Below are positions 11,742 through 21,949 of a stretch of 64,000 nucleotides of DNA, one piece after another (the stretch's first letter is position 1; every line of letters begins with the position of its first letter). The translations under genes were made by a program, and so were the position numbers. The notes below the pieces were generated by a model that saw nothing but the letters and a program-made list of their open reading frames with translations, ran no database searches and was not told the DNA's origin. The stretch is from contig CAWDZB010000023.1 in the NCBI GenBank assembly GCA_963806685.1, positions 14,006 through 78,005 on the forward strand, in the 5' to 3' direction. The DNA is from DDH964 sp963806685 (GTDB lineage Bacteria > Desulfobacterota > Desulfuromonadia > Desulfuromonadales > DDH964).

Positions 11742-12860
11742 CTGCTGTTCTTTTTCCATCAATTCGATGAAGCGTTCGAAGAGGTAGCGAGCATCGTGGG
11801 GCCCCGGAGAGGCCTCAGGATGGTACTGGACCGAAAAGGCCGGCAGGCTCCTGTGCGCCAAGCCTTCGACGGTGTTGTCGTTGAGATTGATGTGGGTGGT
11901 GACCGCCGCGCCCTTGATCGAGTCGGCGTCGACGGCGAAACCATGGTTCTGGGCGGTAATTTCCACCTCGTGGCCGTCGCCGCGGCGCACCGGCTGGTTG
12001 CCGCCGCGGTGGCCGAACTTGAGCTTGTAGGTTTTGCCGCCGAGGGCGATGGAGAGGAGCTGATGACCGAGGCAGATGCCGAACAGCGGCGTCTTGCCTA
12101 GGAGCTTGCGGATGTTCTCCTGGGCATAGACGATCGGCTCGGGGTCGCCGGGGCCGTTGCTGAGGAATACGCCGTCCGGGTGCATCGCCAGCACTTCTTC
12201 CGCCGGGGTGTCGGCCGGGACCACTGTCACCTCGCAGCCGGCGGCAACGAGATTGCGCAGGATGTTGCGCTTGATGCCGAAGTCGTAGGCGACGACCTTG
12301 AAGCGCGCCTTCCCGCTGGCGGGCTGGTAGCCGGCGGCGAGATCCCAGGGGCCCTCGTTCCACCGGTAGGGTGCAGCGCAGGTAACTTCCCGGACCAGGT
12401 CGCGTCCGACGATGGAGGGTGCCCGCTGCGCTTTGGCGACCAGGCTCTGCGGGTCGAGATCGGTGGTGGAGATGATGCCGGTCTGCGCCCCCTGGTCGCG
12501 AATGTGGCGAACCAGCGCCCGGGTGTCGATCCCCTGGATGCCGACGATGTTGTTCTCCCGGAGGTAGGCGTCGAGGCTCATCTTGCTGCGCCAGTTGCTG
12601 GGATAGTCACTGGCCTCCTTGACCACGAAGCCGGAAAGGTGCGGCCGGGCCGACTCGACGTCTTCGAGATTGATGCCGTAGTTGCCGATCAGCGGGTAGG
12701 TCATGGTCACTATTTCGCCGGCATAGGAGGGATCGGTGAGAATCTCCTGGTAGCCGGACATGCTGGTGTTGAAGACGACTTCGCCGGTCACTTCGCCGGC
12801 GGCGCCGAGTGCCTTGCCGATGAAATACCTGCCGTCGGCCAGGGCGAGAATAGCTTTCAT
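11724..12860 (-). CDS. carA: Carbamoyl-phosphate synthase, small (glutaminase) subunit
   Basis: 378 residues from the ATG at 12858-12860, which has AAGGAG 10 bases upstream; an in-frame extension to 12914 lacks such a site and family similarity. It hydrolyses glutamine and channels ammonia to CarB. The N-terminal domain (MKAILALADGRYFIGKALG, NTSMSGYQEILTDPSY) precedes a class I glutamine amidotransferase domain with the nucleophile in FGICLGHQLL and the His/Glu pair in YHPEASPGP. The extreme C-terminus is encoded by heptamer repeats. It lies between pyrC and carB in the pyrimidine operon. Confidence 0.97.
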   Translation of the reverse strand: MKAILALADGRYFIGKALGAAGEVTGEVVFNTSMSGYQEILTDPSYAGEIVTMTYPLIGNYGINLEDVESARPHLSGFVVKEASDYPSNWRSKMSLDAYLRENNIVGIQGIDTRALVRHIRDQGAQTGIISTTDLDPQSLVAKAQRAPSIVGRDLVREVTCAAPYRWNEGPWDLAAGYQPASGKARFKVVAYDFGIKRNILRNLVAAGCEVTVVPADTPAEEVLAMHPDGVFLSNGPGDPEPIVYAQENIRKLLGKTPLFGICLGHQLLSIALGGKTYKLKFGHRGGNQPVRRGDGHEVEITAQNHGFAVDADSIKGAAVTTHINLNDNTVEGLAHRSLPAFSVQYHPEASPGPHDARYLFERFIELMEKEQQVKGKR

Positions 12861-12948
12861 ACTTCCGGTTCTCCTTAATGTTCTTTCTTGGGTATGGCGC
12901 CTAGCGATCTGCAATATAAAGACTTTATCTAAAGAATTGTGGACTCAC

Positions 12949-14232
12949 TTACGACTGGCGCCGATGAACAATTTTGCCGGCGAGGATCGTGCAGGACGCC
13001 GCGCCGCGCATGGTGGCGCCGAGAAATGGGGAGTTCTTGGACTTGCTCACCAGGGTGTCGGCAGTGACGGTCCATTCCAGTTGCGGGTTGATGACGGTAA
13101 TGTCGGCCGACGCGCCGACGGCGCAGGGTACCGCGCTCGATGCCGAGGACCTTCGCCGGGTCAGTGGCCATGCGGCGAGACCAGATCCGAAAGGCTCAGG
13201 ACACCCTCCTCGACCAGTCGCAGCCCCAGAGGGCAGCGAGGTTTCCAGACCGACGATGCCGTTCATGGCAGCGTTGAACTCAAGGTCCTTTTCATCGATG
13301 TGATGGGGCGCATGGTCGGTGGCGATGCAATCGATGGTGCCGTCCTTCAGGCCTTCCTTGATCGCGGCGACGTCCTCGGCCTCGCGCAGCGGCGGGTTCA
13401 TCTTGGCGTTGGTGTTGTAGCCGCGCACCGCATCGTCGGTGAGGGTGAAGTAGTGTGGCGCCGTCTCGCAGGTGACCTTGACGCCGCGGGCCTTGGCCTC
13501 GCGAATGATGCGCACCGCGCCGCGGGTGGAGACGTGGGCGACGTGCAGCGGCGAGCCGGTGTACTCGGCGAGCATCACCTCGCGGGCGGTGGCGATATCC
13601 TCTGCGACCCGCGGGATCCCCTTGAGGCCTAGTTCGGTGGAGGTGAAGCCTTCGTTCATGACTCCCTCCCCCACCAGGCTCAACTCCTCGGCGTGGGAGA
13701 TCACCAGAATGCCGATGCCCCGGGCATATTCAAGAGCGCGGCGCATCAACTCGGCATCGGCCACCGGTCGGCCGTCATCGGAAACGGCGGCGCAGCCCGC
13801 TTCCTTGAGCTCGCCCATCTCGGCTAGGCGCTCCCCCTTGCCGCCGGCGGTGATGGTGCCGATCGGCAGGACGTTGACCAGGCCGACTTGCTGCGCCTTG
13901 GTGATGATGTAGCTGGCCACCGTCTGGTTGTCGATCACCGGCTTGGTGTTGGGCATGCAGGCGATAGTGGTGAAGCCGCCGGCAGCCGCGGCGCGGCTGC
14001 CGCTGACGATGTCTTCCTTGTACTCCAGGCCCGGGTCGCGCAGGTGAACGTGCATGTCGATCAGCCCCGGGGTCACGTAGCAGCCGGCGGCATCGATGGT
14101 CGGAGTATCTGCAGGAGCCTTGAGCCCCGGGCCAATCTCCTTGATCGTGCCGCCGCTGACCAGCAGGTCAAGGGTGGCATCGAGGTCCTGGGAAGGATCG
14201 ATGATGCGGCCGTTTTTGATTAAAAGGTTCAT
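12949..14232 (-). CDS. pyrC: Dihydroorotase (local frame scrambling)
   Basis: Type I dihydroorotase, which cyclises carbamoyl aspartate to dihydroorotate with zinc. The ATG at 14232 follows GAGG by 8 bases. Motifs include the metal ligands HVHLRDPG, the carbamylated-lysine region, and TDHAPHH near residue 300. From about 13225 to 13115 the frame is wrong: after GLETSLP the protein reads SGAATGRGG instead of the expected LGLRLVEEG. Three separate +1 insertions (near 13228, 13170 and 13123) explain the change and together restore the frame at VGASADITVINP. Roughly 40 residues are thereby scrambled although no stop occurs. In an operon needed for pyrimidine synthesis, base-calling errors are the simplest explanation. 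Confidence 0.9.
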   Translation of the reverse strand: MNLLIKNGRIIDPSQDLDATLDLLVSGGTIKEIGPGLKAPADTPTIDAAGCYVTPGLIDMHVHLRDPGLEYKEDIVSGSRAAAAGGFTTIACMPNTKPVIDNQTVASYIITKAQQVGLVNVLPIGTITAGGKGERLAEMGELKEAGCAAVSDDGRPVADAELMRRALEYARGIGILVISHAEELSLVGEGVMNEGFTSTELGLKGIPRVAEDIATAREVMLAEYTGSPLHVAHVSTRGAVRIIREAKARGVKVTCETAPHYFTLTDDAVRGYNTNAKMNPPLREAEDVAAIKEGLKDGTIDCIATDHAPHHIDEKDLEFNAAMNGIVGLETSLPSGAATGRGGCPEPFGSGLAAWPLTRRRSSASSAVPCAVGASADITVINPQLEWTVTADTLVSKSKNSPFLGATMRGAASCTILAGKIVHRRQS

Positions 14233-14258
14233 CGCGGTCACCTCGAGTGATTGGGATG

Positions 14259-14279
14259 GGTAAAGGGTCCAGGGTTACT
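14259..14279. repeat. Heptamer repeat in the pyrB-pyrC spacer (3 units)
   Basis: GGTAAAG, GGTCCAG and GGTTACT follow each other with a 7-base period and overlap the pyrB stop codon. This is a short, degenerate member of the family seen at 7748, 11676, 27345 and 63862. Confidence 0.45.
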
Positions 14280-15208
14280 CGCCCAGTTCGCCGCCGCAAA
14301 CGTGGTAGAGCATCGCCATGCGCACCGCGACGCCGTTTTCCACCTGTTTGAGGATGTGGGCCTGCGGACCGTCGACAACAGCGGAGGACATTTCCACACC
14401 GCGGTTGATCGGTCCCGGATGCATGACCATGGCATCGGGCTTGGCGAACTTGAGGTTCTCCGGGTTGAGACCGAAGTAGCGGCAATATTCCCGGGCATTG
14501 GGCATCAGCGTCTTGCCCTGGCGTTCCTGCTGAATGCGCAGCATCATCACCACGTCGGCATCCTGGATCGCCTCTTTCATGTTGGCGCAGACGGTGACCT
14601 TGCCGAGCCGCTCCACGCCGGGCGGCATCATCGTCGGCGGCCCGGCGAGGTAGACGTGCGGACCCGAGCTTGGTCAGGCCCTGGATGTTGGAGCGCGCCA
14701 CCCGGCTGTGGGTAATGTCGCCGACGATCGCCACCTTGAGACCGTCGAGGCGGCCGAAGCGGTCCTTCATGGTCAACATGTCGAGCAGTCCCTGGGAGGG
14801 ATGTTCGTGGGCACCATCGCCGGCATTGACGATCGAGCAGGAGACCTTGCGCGACAGGTAGTAGTGGGAACCGGAAACGGCGTGCCGCATGACGATGATG
14901 TCCGGCTTCATCGCCAGCAGGTTGAGGGCCGTATCGGCGAGGGTCTCCCCCTTGGTTGCCGAACTGGTCGAGGGGGAGATGTTGATGGTGTCTGCGGAGA
15001 GCCGCTTGGCGGCGATTTCGAAGGAGGTGCGGGTGCGCGTCGACGACTCGTAGAAGAGGTTGATGATCGTCTTGCCGCGCAGCGTCGGCACCTTCTTGAT
15101 GTCGCGGTTGTTGATCTCCCGCATGTTCTCCGCGGTCGACAGCAACAGCTCGATTTCCTCCTTCTCCAGGTCCCGAAGCGCAATGATGTCCTTGTGGCGG
15201 AATACCAT
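14275..15208 (-). CDS. pyrB: Aspartate carbamoyltransferase catalytic chain (frameshifted)
   Basis: Condenses carbamoyl phosphate and aspartate. The first ~183 residues are read from the ATG at 15208 (preceded by GGAGGAGATCCC) and contain the carbamoyl-phosphate loop YESSTRTRTSFE and the HEHPSQGLLDMLT segment. After TKLGS the frame shifts: the expected continuation HVYLAGPPTMM and the aspartate domain (RIQQERQ, VMHPGPINRGVE) are in another frame ending at 14275. One extra base near 14659 accounts for this. Restored length is about 311 residues, normal for PyrB. No regulatory pyrI chain is visible. Placed between pyrR and pyrC. Confidence 0.9.
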
Positions 15209-15226
15209 GGGATCTCCTCCGAACCG

Positions 15227-15763
15227 TTAGGGCTTGAGCAGCCGCACCTCGACCGGGAGCTGGGCGGCATCGAATTCCACGCAAATCTGTTCTTCCAGGG
15301 CGGTCGGCACGTTGCGGCCGATATAGTCGGGACGGATCGGCAACTCACGGTGGCCGCGATCGATGAGAACGGCGAGCTGGATGTTGCGCGGCCGGCCGAG
15401 GTCCATCAGCGCATCCATGGCGGCGCGGATGGTGCGGCCGGTAAAGAGAACGTCGTCGACCAGGACCAGGCGCTTGCCATCGAGGTTGAAAGGGATTTCG
15501 GTCTTGCCGAGGGGCAGGTTTCCCCGTGAACCGAGGTCGTCCCGGTACATGGTGATGTCGATGGCGCCGAGCGGCGGCGCCTCCCCCTCGATGTCGGCGA
15601 TCCGTACCTGCAGTTGGGCGGCGAGGTGGTCGCCGCCGCTGCGGATGCCGACCAGCACCAACTCACTGGTCCCCTTGTTGCGTTCGAGGATCTCGTGGGC
15701 GATCCTGGTCAGCGCCCGGTTGATGCCGGCGCTGTCGAGAATCACGGTATCGTTATTGCTCAT
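15227..15763 (-). CDS. pyrR: Bifunctional pyr operon regulator / uracil phosphoribosyltransferase
   Basis: 178 residues from the ATG at 15763, which has AAGGAG 8 bases upstream. PyrR binds a hairpin in pyr leader RNA when UMP is high and promotes termination; many members also convert uracil and PRPP to UMP. The PRPP-binding loop VLVDDVLFTGRTIRAAMDAL (about residues 95-114) and the dimer-loop segment RGNLPLGKTEIPF are present. It is the first gene of the operon, directly after the leader features at 15760-15957, which fits autoregulation. Its start codon overlaps the stop of the leader ORF (ATGA). Confidence 0.96.
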   Translation of the reverse strand: MSNNDTVILDSAGINRALTRIAHEILERNKGTSELVLVGIRSGGDHLAAQLQVRIADIEGEAPPLGAIDITMYRDDLGSRGNLPLGKTEIPFNLDGKRLVLVDDVLFTGRTIRAAMDALMDLGRPRNIQLAVLIDRGHRELPIRPDYIGRNVPTALEEQICVEFDAAQLPVEVRLLKP

Positions 15764-15861
15764 GCCGGAACTCCTTGGGGAGGGGGGCAGGGACAAAAAA
15801 ATACCTCTCCGCGGATAAGCGAAAAGGTATCGTTACACAACCTGCTCAGGGTGTCGCGCAT
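15760..15861 (-). CDS. Candidate pyr leader peptide
   Basis: A 33-codon ORF starting at ATG 15861 with AAAGG 9 bases upstream (in the 3' flank of the PyrR hairpin) and ending in TGA that overlaps the pyrR start (ATGA). It runs straight through the terminator hairpin; the U-tract is read as FF and is followed by CPCPPP. The local product LIRGEVFFCP recalls the segment of the E. coli pyrBI leader peptide that covers its attenuator. Translation is unproven; the overlap with pyrR also suggests translational coupling. It could be a chance frame. Confidence 0.4.
   Translation of the reverse strand: MRDTLSRLCNDTFSLIRGEVFFCPCPPPQGVPA
15801..15830 (-). terminator. Leader terminator (attenuator) upstream of pyrR
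   Basis: On the minus strand, ATACCTTTTCGC (15830-15819), a 6-base loop and GCGGAGAGGTAT (15812-15801) form a 12-bp stem with two G-U pairs, followed immediately by seven T (to 15795). This is a textbook intrinsic terminator placed between the promoter and pyrR. Confidence 0.85.
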
Positions 15862-15875
15862 CGTGGTTCGCCTTT

Positions 15876-15895
15876 GCCGGCCTCTCGGGACCGGC
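15876..15895 (-). promoter_or_regulatory. PyrR-binding RNA hairpin (anti-antiterminator)
   Basis: On the minus strand GCCGG pairs with CCGGC around the 10-base loop TCCCGAGAGG. The loop matches the established PyrR recognition pattern UCCNGNGAGG. It lies between the promoter and the terminator, as required for PyrR-dependent attenuation. An antiterminator could form between AAAGG in the 3' flank and CCTTT in the terminator's 5' arm. Confidence 0.8.
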
Positions 15896-15928
15896 TTAAA
15901 AGGGAGGTTGCCGCGGTGAATTTTGGCG

Positions 15929-15957
15929 ACTATAACCTGCCGGCAGGGAGGAGTCAA
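15929..15957 (-). promoter_or_regulatory. Sigma70 promoter of the pyr operon
   Basis: Minus strand TTGACT (15957-15952) and TATAGT (15934-15929) are 17 bases apart. Predicted transcription starts near 15922, giving a leader of about 160 bases before pyrR. Confidence 0.8.
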
Positions 15958-15980
15958 GAGCAAATCCCCCGAGCCAGGGT

Positions 15981-16708
15981 TCAGTGAATCGGCTGTCCGA
16001 TCCGGCCCCAGCGGACTTTGTCCCAAAGGGGGATATTGTCCTGCGAGTTCCACGACCAGTACTTGATGAAGGCCAGCCCTTTGATGCTGGCCTCGGGGAC
16101 AAAGCCCCAGAACCGGCTGTCGTAGGAGCGGTCACGGTTGTCGCCCATGACGAAGTACATTCCCGGCGGAACGGTGATCGGCGGCATGAAGTCGCGGCAG
16201 TACTGGGGGCGGGGGAAGCTGTCGGTTCCCCGGCAGAGTTCGGGGTCACCGATGACCTGCCCCGGTTCCTTGTGCACCGCCTGGGCAAGGTCGTAGGGCT
16301 TGCCGTTGACGAAGACCTCCTTATCGCGAACCGCCACGGTATCGCCGGGGGTGCCGACCACCCGCTTGATGAAGTCCCGCCGCTGCCAGAAGCTCAGGTT
16401 GGGATTATCCAGGTCGCCGGGAAATTCGAAGACGATGATGTCCCCCTGCTTGGGATGCCGCAGGGTGAGGTAGCGGGCGTCGCTGAAGGGAAACTGGATG
16501 CCGTAAATGAACTTGTTGACCAGCAGGTGGTCGCCGATCAGCAGCGTATCTTCCATCGATCCGGACGGAATCTTGAACGCCTGGACGATAAAGGTGCGGA
16601 TGATCAGCGCCAGGACCAGGGCGACCACGAGCGCTTCGACGGTTTCCCGGAATTTCGATTTTTGGGCCTTGGCCGGCGCGGGTATCGACGACTTCGTGAG
16701 TTTGGCCA

Positions 16709-16709
<1 letters not shown>
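15981..16709 (-). CDS. lepB: Signal peptidase I
   Basis: 242 residues from the ATG at 16707-16709, whose A is the last base of the lepA stop (TAATG overlap). It cleaves signal peptides at the outer face of the inner membrane. One N-terminal membrane segment (EALVVALVLALIIRTFIVQAF) precedes box B with the catalytic serine (IPSGSMEDTLLIGD) and box D with the lysine (RRDFIKRVVGTPGD); box E is GDNRDRSYDSR. The overlap with lepA implies translational coupling. It lies just upstream of the pyr promoter, same strand. Confidence 0.96.
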
Positions 16710-18514
<1,805 letters not shown>

Positions 18515-18628
18515 CGGCTGTTGTCGTCGCGAGGGGCTGGTCGGTGTTGGGGGCGAAACCGTTAAAATATAGGCATGGCCGGCATTTGTAAAGACCTAAA
18601 ACGCTGCGAGGGGAGGACCCGGAACGGC

Positions 18629-21355
18629 TCAGCTGCCGGCAGCCGACAGGCGGGTATGCAGCAGGTCGACCAGGCGATCGATTTCTGTCCGGAGCTGAGG
18701 ATAGAGGGTTCGTGCCTCCTCGAGACCCTGTTCGGCTCCCAGCCGTTCCAGTTCGCGGCAAAGCTGGTAGGCGGCCTGGGCATGGAACAACCCCACCACC
18801 GATTTCAGTCCGTGGGCGCGCCGTTCCACCAGCAGCGCGTCCCCGGCTGCGAGGGCCTCCTCCAGGACCTGGAGTTCGGCATCGATATCACCAAGGAAGT
18901 CCCTGGCCAGTTCCCAGACCAGGGATTCGGGGTCCGCCATCTCCGCCGTCAGGGCCCCCTCTCCACCGACCCGGCTGGTCTGCAGCAGGGCGTCGATGGC
19001 TCGAAAAAAAGCCTTGGGGTCCAGGGGCTTGGAGAGGTAGTCGTCCATCCCGGCGGAGAGACAGTTGTCGCGGTCCTCGGGCCGGGCATGGGCGGTCAGG
19101 CCAAGAATCGGAACGTGGCTCCCTGCCCCCGCTTCCCGCTGGCGGATCCGCCGGGTGGCTTCCAGGCCGTCCAGTTCAGGCATTTGCACATCCATCAGGA
19201 TCAGGTCGAAGGTCTCATGCTCGATCAGGTCGAGGACCTCCTGGCCGTTTTCCACCGTGGTGATGCGCCATCCGCGGCGTCTGGCCAGAGCCTCGACCAC
19301 CCGGCGGTTCATCTGGTTGTCTTCGGCGACCAGGATGCGGGCGCCGACTATGGCCGGCAGGGCTGGCGGCGAATCCGGGATGGGACCAGGCGCCGGCCGG
19401 GGGCGAGCGGCTTCAACAGCTTCCCTGCGGCCGGCAGAAAGCTCCCGCTGGAGAAGCTGCTGCAGATCCTTGCGCCGCACCGGCTTGATCAGGTAACCGG
19501 CGAGTCCCAGCTTGCGGCAGCGGCTGGTCTCCTCGGTGAGCCGGTCGGCATTGAGCAACATCACCGACGGCGGCAGGCTGGCGGCGGTCTGCTGCAGGCG
19601 GGCAAAGAGTTCGAAGCCGTCGCCGGGCTCCATCCGGCTGTCGAGCAGCAGCAACTGGAAGGGCTGATCCGCCGGATCGGCAGCCGCACCGAGCAACCGC
19701 AGCAGGACATCGCCGGTCTTGACCGTTTCGGTTGCCACGCCGAAGCCCTCGACCAGGTCCGAAAGCGCCGGGCCGATCGCCGGATGGGCCGTCGCGATCA
19801 GGACCGTCCCTCCGCCGGGGACGATGGCGGGGCGGAGGGGGGCCGGCTCGAGCACCGGGAAGGGGATCTCGAACCAGAAACGGCTCCCCTGCGCTTCACG
19901 GCTGGAAGCCATGATCTTTCCACCCATCAGTTCGCAGAGCTGCTTGCAGATCGCCAGCCCCAGACCGGTACCGCCGTAATGGCGGGTAGTCGAGGAGTCG
20001 ACCTGGCTGAAGCTCTGGAAGAGCTTGTCAAGTTTGTCGGCCGGAATACCGATGCCGGAATCCTCGACACTGAATGCGATGGGGCATTCGTCCCCTTTGG
20101 CACATCGGTCCGCTTTGGCCACGGCGACCACGATCTGCCCCTGACGGGTGAATTTGATGGCGTTGCCGACCAGGTTGACCAGGACCTGGCGCAGGCGCAT
20201 CGGATCCCCTTCCACCAGCAGCGGTACGTCGTGGTCGATACGGCAGACGATCTCCAGCCCCTTCTGGTGGGCACGCAGGGCCAGCGCCTGGATGGTCTGT
20301 TCGACGGTTTCGCGCAGCTCCATGGAGAGTAGTTCCACCTCCAGCTTGCCGGCCTCGATCTTGGAAAAATCAAGGATGTCGTTGATGACCCGCAGCAGCG
20401 AGGCTGCCGAGGTCTGGACCATCGACAGGTATTCGCGCTGGTCTTTGTTGAGGCGGGTTTCGAGGGTCAGCTCGGTCATACCGATGATGGCGTTCATCGG
20501 CGTGCGGATTTCGTGGCTCATGTTGGCCAGAAAATCGCTCTTGGCGCGACTGGCACTCTCGGCGCTATCCTTGGCCAGCTGCAGTTCCTGCTCGGTCTGC
20601 CGGCGGGCCTGGTCGGAACTCTGGTAGGTGCGAAAGGCGTAATAAATGCCGATGATCCCCAGGACCCAGATCAGGGCATAGGTGATGGCATGGGTGAATA
20701 TCTCGTGGCCGGCCTGGCGATAGAGGGGCAAAAGCGGAATCTGGACACTCAGGGCGCCGAGGATCGGGCCAGCGGCCTCGGCGCCGGTGTGGCAGTTGCG
20801 GCAGCCGGCTTCGTTGGCCAGGGGAACCAGGTAGCGCAGGAAGGGACGTTTACCGATGTCCATCACTGCATGGATTTCCTGCTCCCCCCCGGCGACCTGG
20901 TGCAGTGCCTGTTTTTCCCAGGGATCGGGGGCATTCTGGGCATTGATCGGGTGGAGGTTGGTCATCCGGGTGATAACTTTGGTGGCTTTGTCTTGGAGGC
21001 CGTAGACCATCCGGCTCATGTATTCAGGATTGACCAGGGTCAGGTGCAACCCACCCTTGGTGAACAGGTCCCGGTCGGGATGATCGGCGAGAAATGGATT
21101 GGGTGCGACTCCCTTGCCGGCGATGACGTAGACCCCGCCCAGGTTGGAACTCCAGCGCCGGTGAAGGATGTCTTTTTCGGCGATGGCTCGCGCCTGAATG
21201 ATGGCCGCCTCGTCGACACTGCTCCAGCTCAGGTGCACATCCCAGGCGTAAAAAGCCAGCAGCAGCATGGTCCAGCCGCCGAGGCAGAGGTAGAGGAATT
21301 TGCTGAGGGGGTTGCTCAGGAAAAAGCGCGCTGAAAGCCGGCGGAACAGGGGCAT
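18629..21355 (-). CDS. Hybrid sensor histidine kinase with CxxCH haem-type sensor domain
   Basis: 908 residues from the ATG at 21355 (an upstream GTG at 21418 is possible). Membrane helices at about 19-38 and 223-241 enclose a periplasmic domain of the DUF3365/Tll0287 type, with GCRNCHTG (about 184-191) giving a CxxCH c-type haem site. Cytoplasmic parts are HisKA with the acceptor His in NMSHEIRTP (His 281), HATPase (VNLVGNAIKF, DSGIGIP, GGTGLGLAI), a first REC-like domain (phospho-site region LLLDSRMEPGD), a second full REC (LILMDVQMPELDG) and a C-terminal HPt (RRAHGLKSVVG). It probably senses redox state or a haem ligand such as NO or CO and relays phosphate to an unlinked regulator; that is inference. 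No partner lies beside it. Confidence 0.92.
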   Translation of the reverse strand: MPLFRRLSARFFLSNPLSKFLYLCLGGWTMLLLAFYAWDVHLSWSSVDEAAIIQARAIAEKDILHRRWSSNLGGVYVIAGKGVAPNPFLADHPDRDLFTKGGLHLTLVNPEYMSRMVYGLQDKATKVITRMTNLHPINAQNAPDPWEKQALHQVAGGEQEIHAVMDIGKRPFLRYLVPLANEAGCRNCHTGAEAAGPILGALSVQIPLLPLYRQAGHEIFTHAITYALIWVLGIIGIYYAFRTYQSSDQARRQTEQELQLAKDSAESASRAKSDFLANMSHEIRTPMNAIIGMTELTLETRLNKDQREYLSMVQTSAASLLRVINDILDFSKIEAGKLEVELLSMELRETVEQTIQALALRAHQKGLEIVCRIDHDVPLLVEGDPMRLRQVLVNLVGNAIKFTRQGQIVVAVAKADRCAKGDECPIAFSVEDSGIGIPADKLDKLFQSFSQVDSSTTRHYGGTGLGLAICKQLCELMGGKIMASSREAQGSRFWFEIPFPVLEPAPLRPAIVPGGGTVLIATAHPAIGPALSDLVEGFGVATETVKTGDVLLRLLGAAADPADQPFQLLLLDSRMEPGDGFELFARLQQTAASLPPSVMLLNADRLTEETSRCRKLGLAGYLIKPVRRKDLQQLLQRELSAGRREAVEAARPRPAPGPIPDSPPALPAIVGARILVAEDNQMNRRVVEALARRRGWRITTVENGQEVLDLIEHETFDLILMDVQMPELDGLEATRRIRQREAGAGSHVPILGLTAHARPEDRDNCLSAGMDDYLSKPLDPKAFFRAIDALLQTSRVGGEGALTAEMADPESLVWELARDFLGDIDAELQVLEEALAAGDALLVERRAHGLKSVVGLFHAQAAYQLCRELERLGAEQGLEEARTLYPQLRTEIDRLVDLLHTRLSAAGS

Positions 21356-21450
21356 GGCAGGGACCTGGGCAGTAAGGATTAGAAAGGCGAAAAGCCGAGC
21401 CTTTCCGGAGCTTAACACAAGTTAATTGGAGAAAGCTCTATTTTTTTGCC

Positions 21451-21484
21451 AAAAAAAAGCCCGGCACCACGAGTAGCGCCGGGC
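21451..21484 (-). terminator. Intrinsic terminator after the VOC gene
   Basis: Minus strand GCCCGGCGCTAC, loop TCG, TGGTGCCGGGC, then eight T. It directly follows the VOC gene at 21506 and isolates it from the hybrid kinase gene. Confidence 0.9.
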
Positions 21485-21505
21485 GGGGTGGTCAACAGGC
21501 CCGGT

Positions 21506-21886
21506 TCAATGGCCGATCACCTCGATGAAGTAGCCGTCGGGATCGCGCAGAAAGTAGAAATGCCCCTTGCCGTCCTTCCCCAGCCCCTTGATCGCCTCGG
21601 GCTGGAGGCCGAGTTCCTGGTGTCGCCGATGGGAAGCCTCCAGGTCGTCGCACCGGACGGCAATGTGGCTGAAGCCATTGCCGACCTGGTAGGGCTCCTG
21701 GCGACCGTAGTTGTAGGTCAGCTCCAATTCGAAGGGATGTCCCGGGGCCCGCAGGTAAAGAAGCGTAAAGTCGCCGGGGAAATCCTTTTGCCGGGAAACC
21801 TCGAAACCGAAGGCCTGCTGGTAAAATGACCTGGAGGCCTCCAGGTCCATAACCCTGAAACAGAGGTGGATCATCGGATAATTCAT
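21506..21886 (-). CDS. VOC-family protein, lactoylglutathione lyase-like
   Basis: 126 residues, a complete VOC (glyoxalase I) fold of two beta-alpha-beta3 repeats. Candidate metal ligands are His in MIHLCFRVMDLEAS (about residue 7), Glu in FELELTYNYG (about 55), His in FSHIAVRCDD (about 74) and Glu in DPDGYFIEVIG (about 122), matching the H-E-H-E order of glyoxalase I. It likely isomerises the glutathione hemithioacetal of methylglyoxal, or a related thiol adduct. A strong terminator follows. Some VOC proteins of this size have other thiol-transfer roles, so the exact substrate is uncertain. Confidence 0.85.
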   Translation of the reverse strand: MNYPMIHLCFRVMDLEASRSFYQQAFGFEVSRQKDFPGDFTLLYLRAPGHPFELELTYNYGRQEPYQVGNGFSHIAVRCDDLEASHRRHQELGLQPEAIKGLGKDGKGHFYFLRDPDGYFIEVIGH

Positions 21887-21949
21887 GGCTGGCTCCTTGC
21901 TCGGTCCGGCAATGGCGCCCGGATCCGAAACTTATGGGTGACGGGGTAT

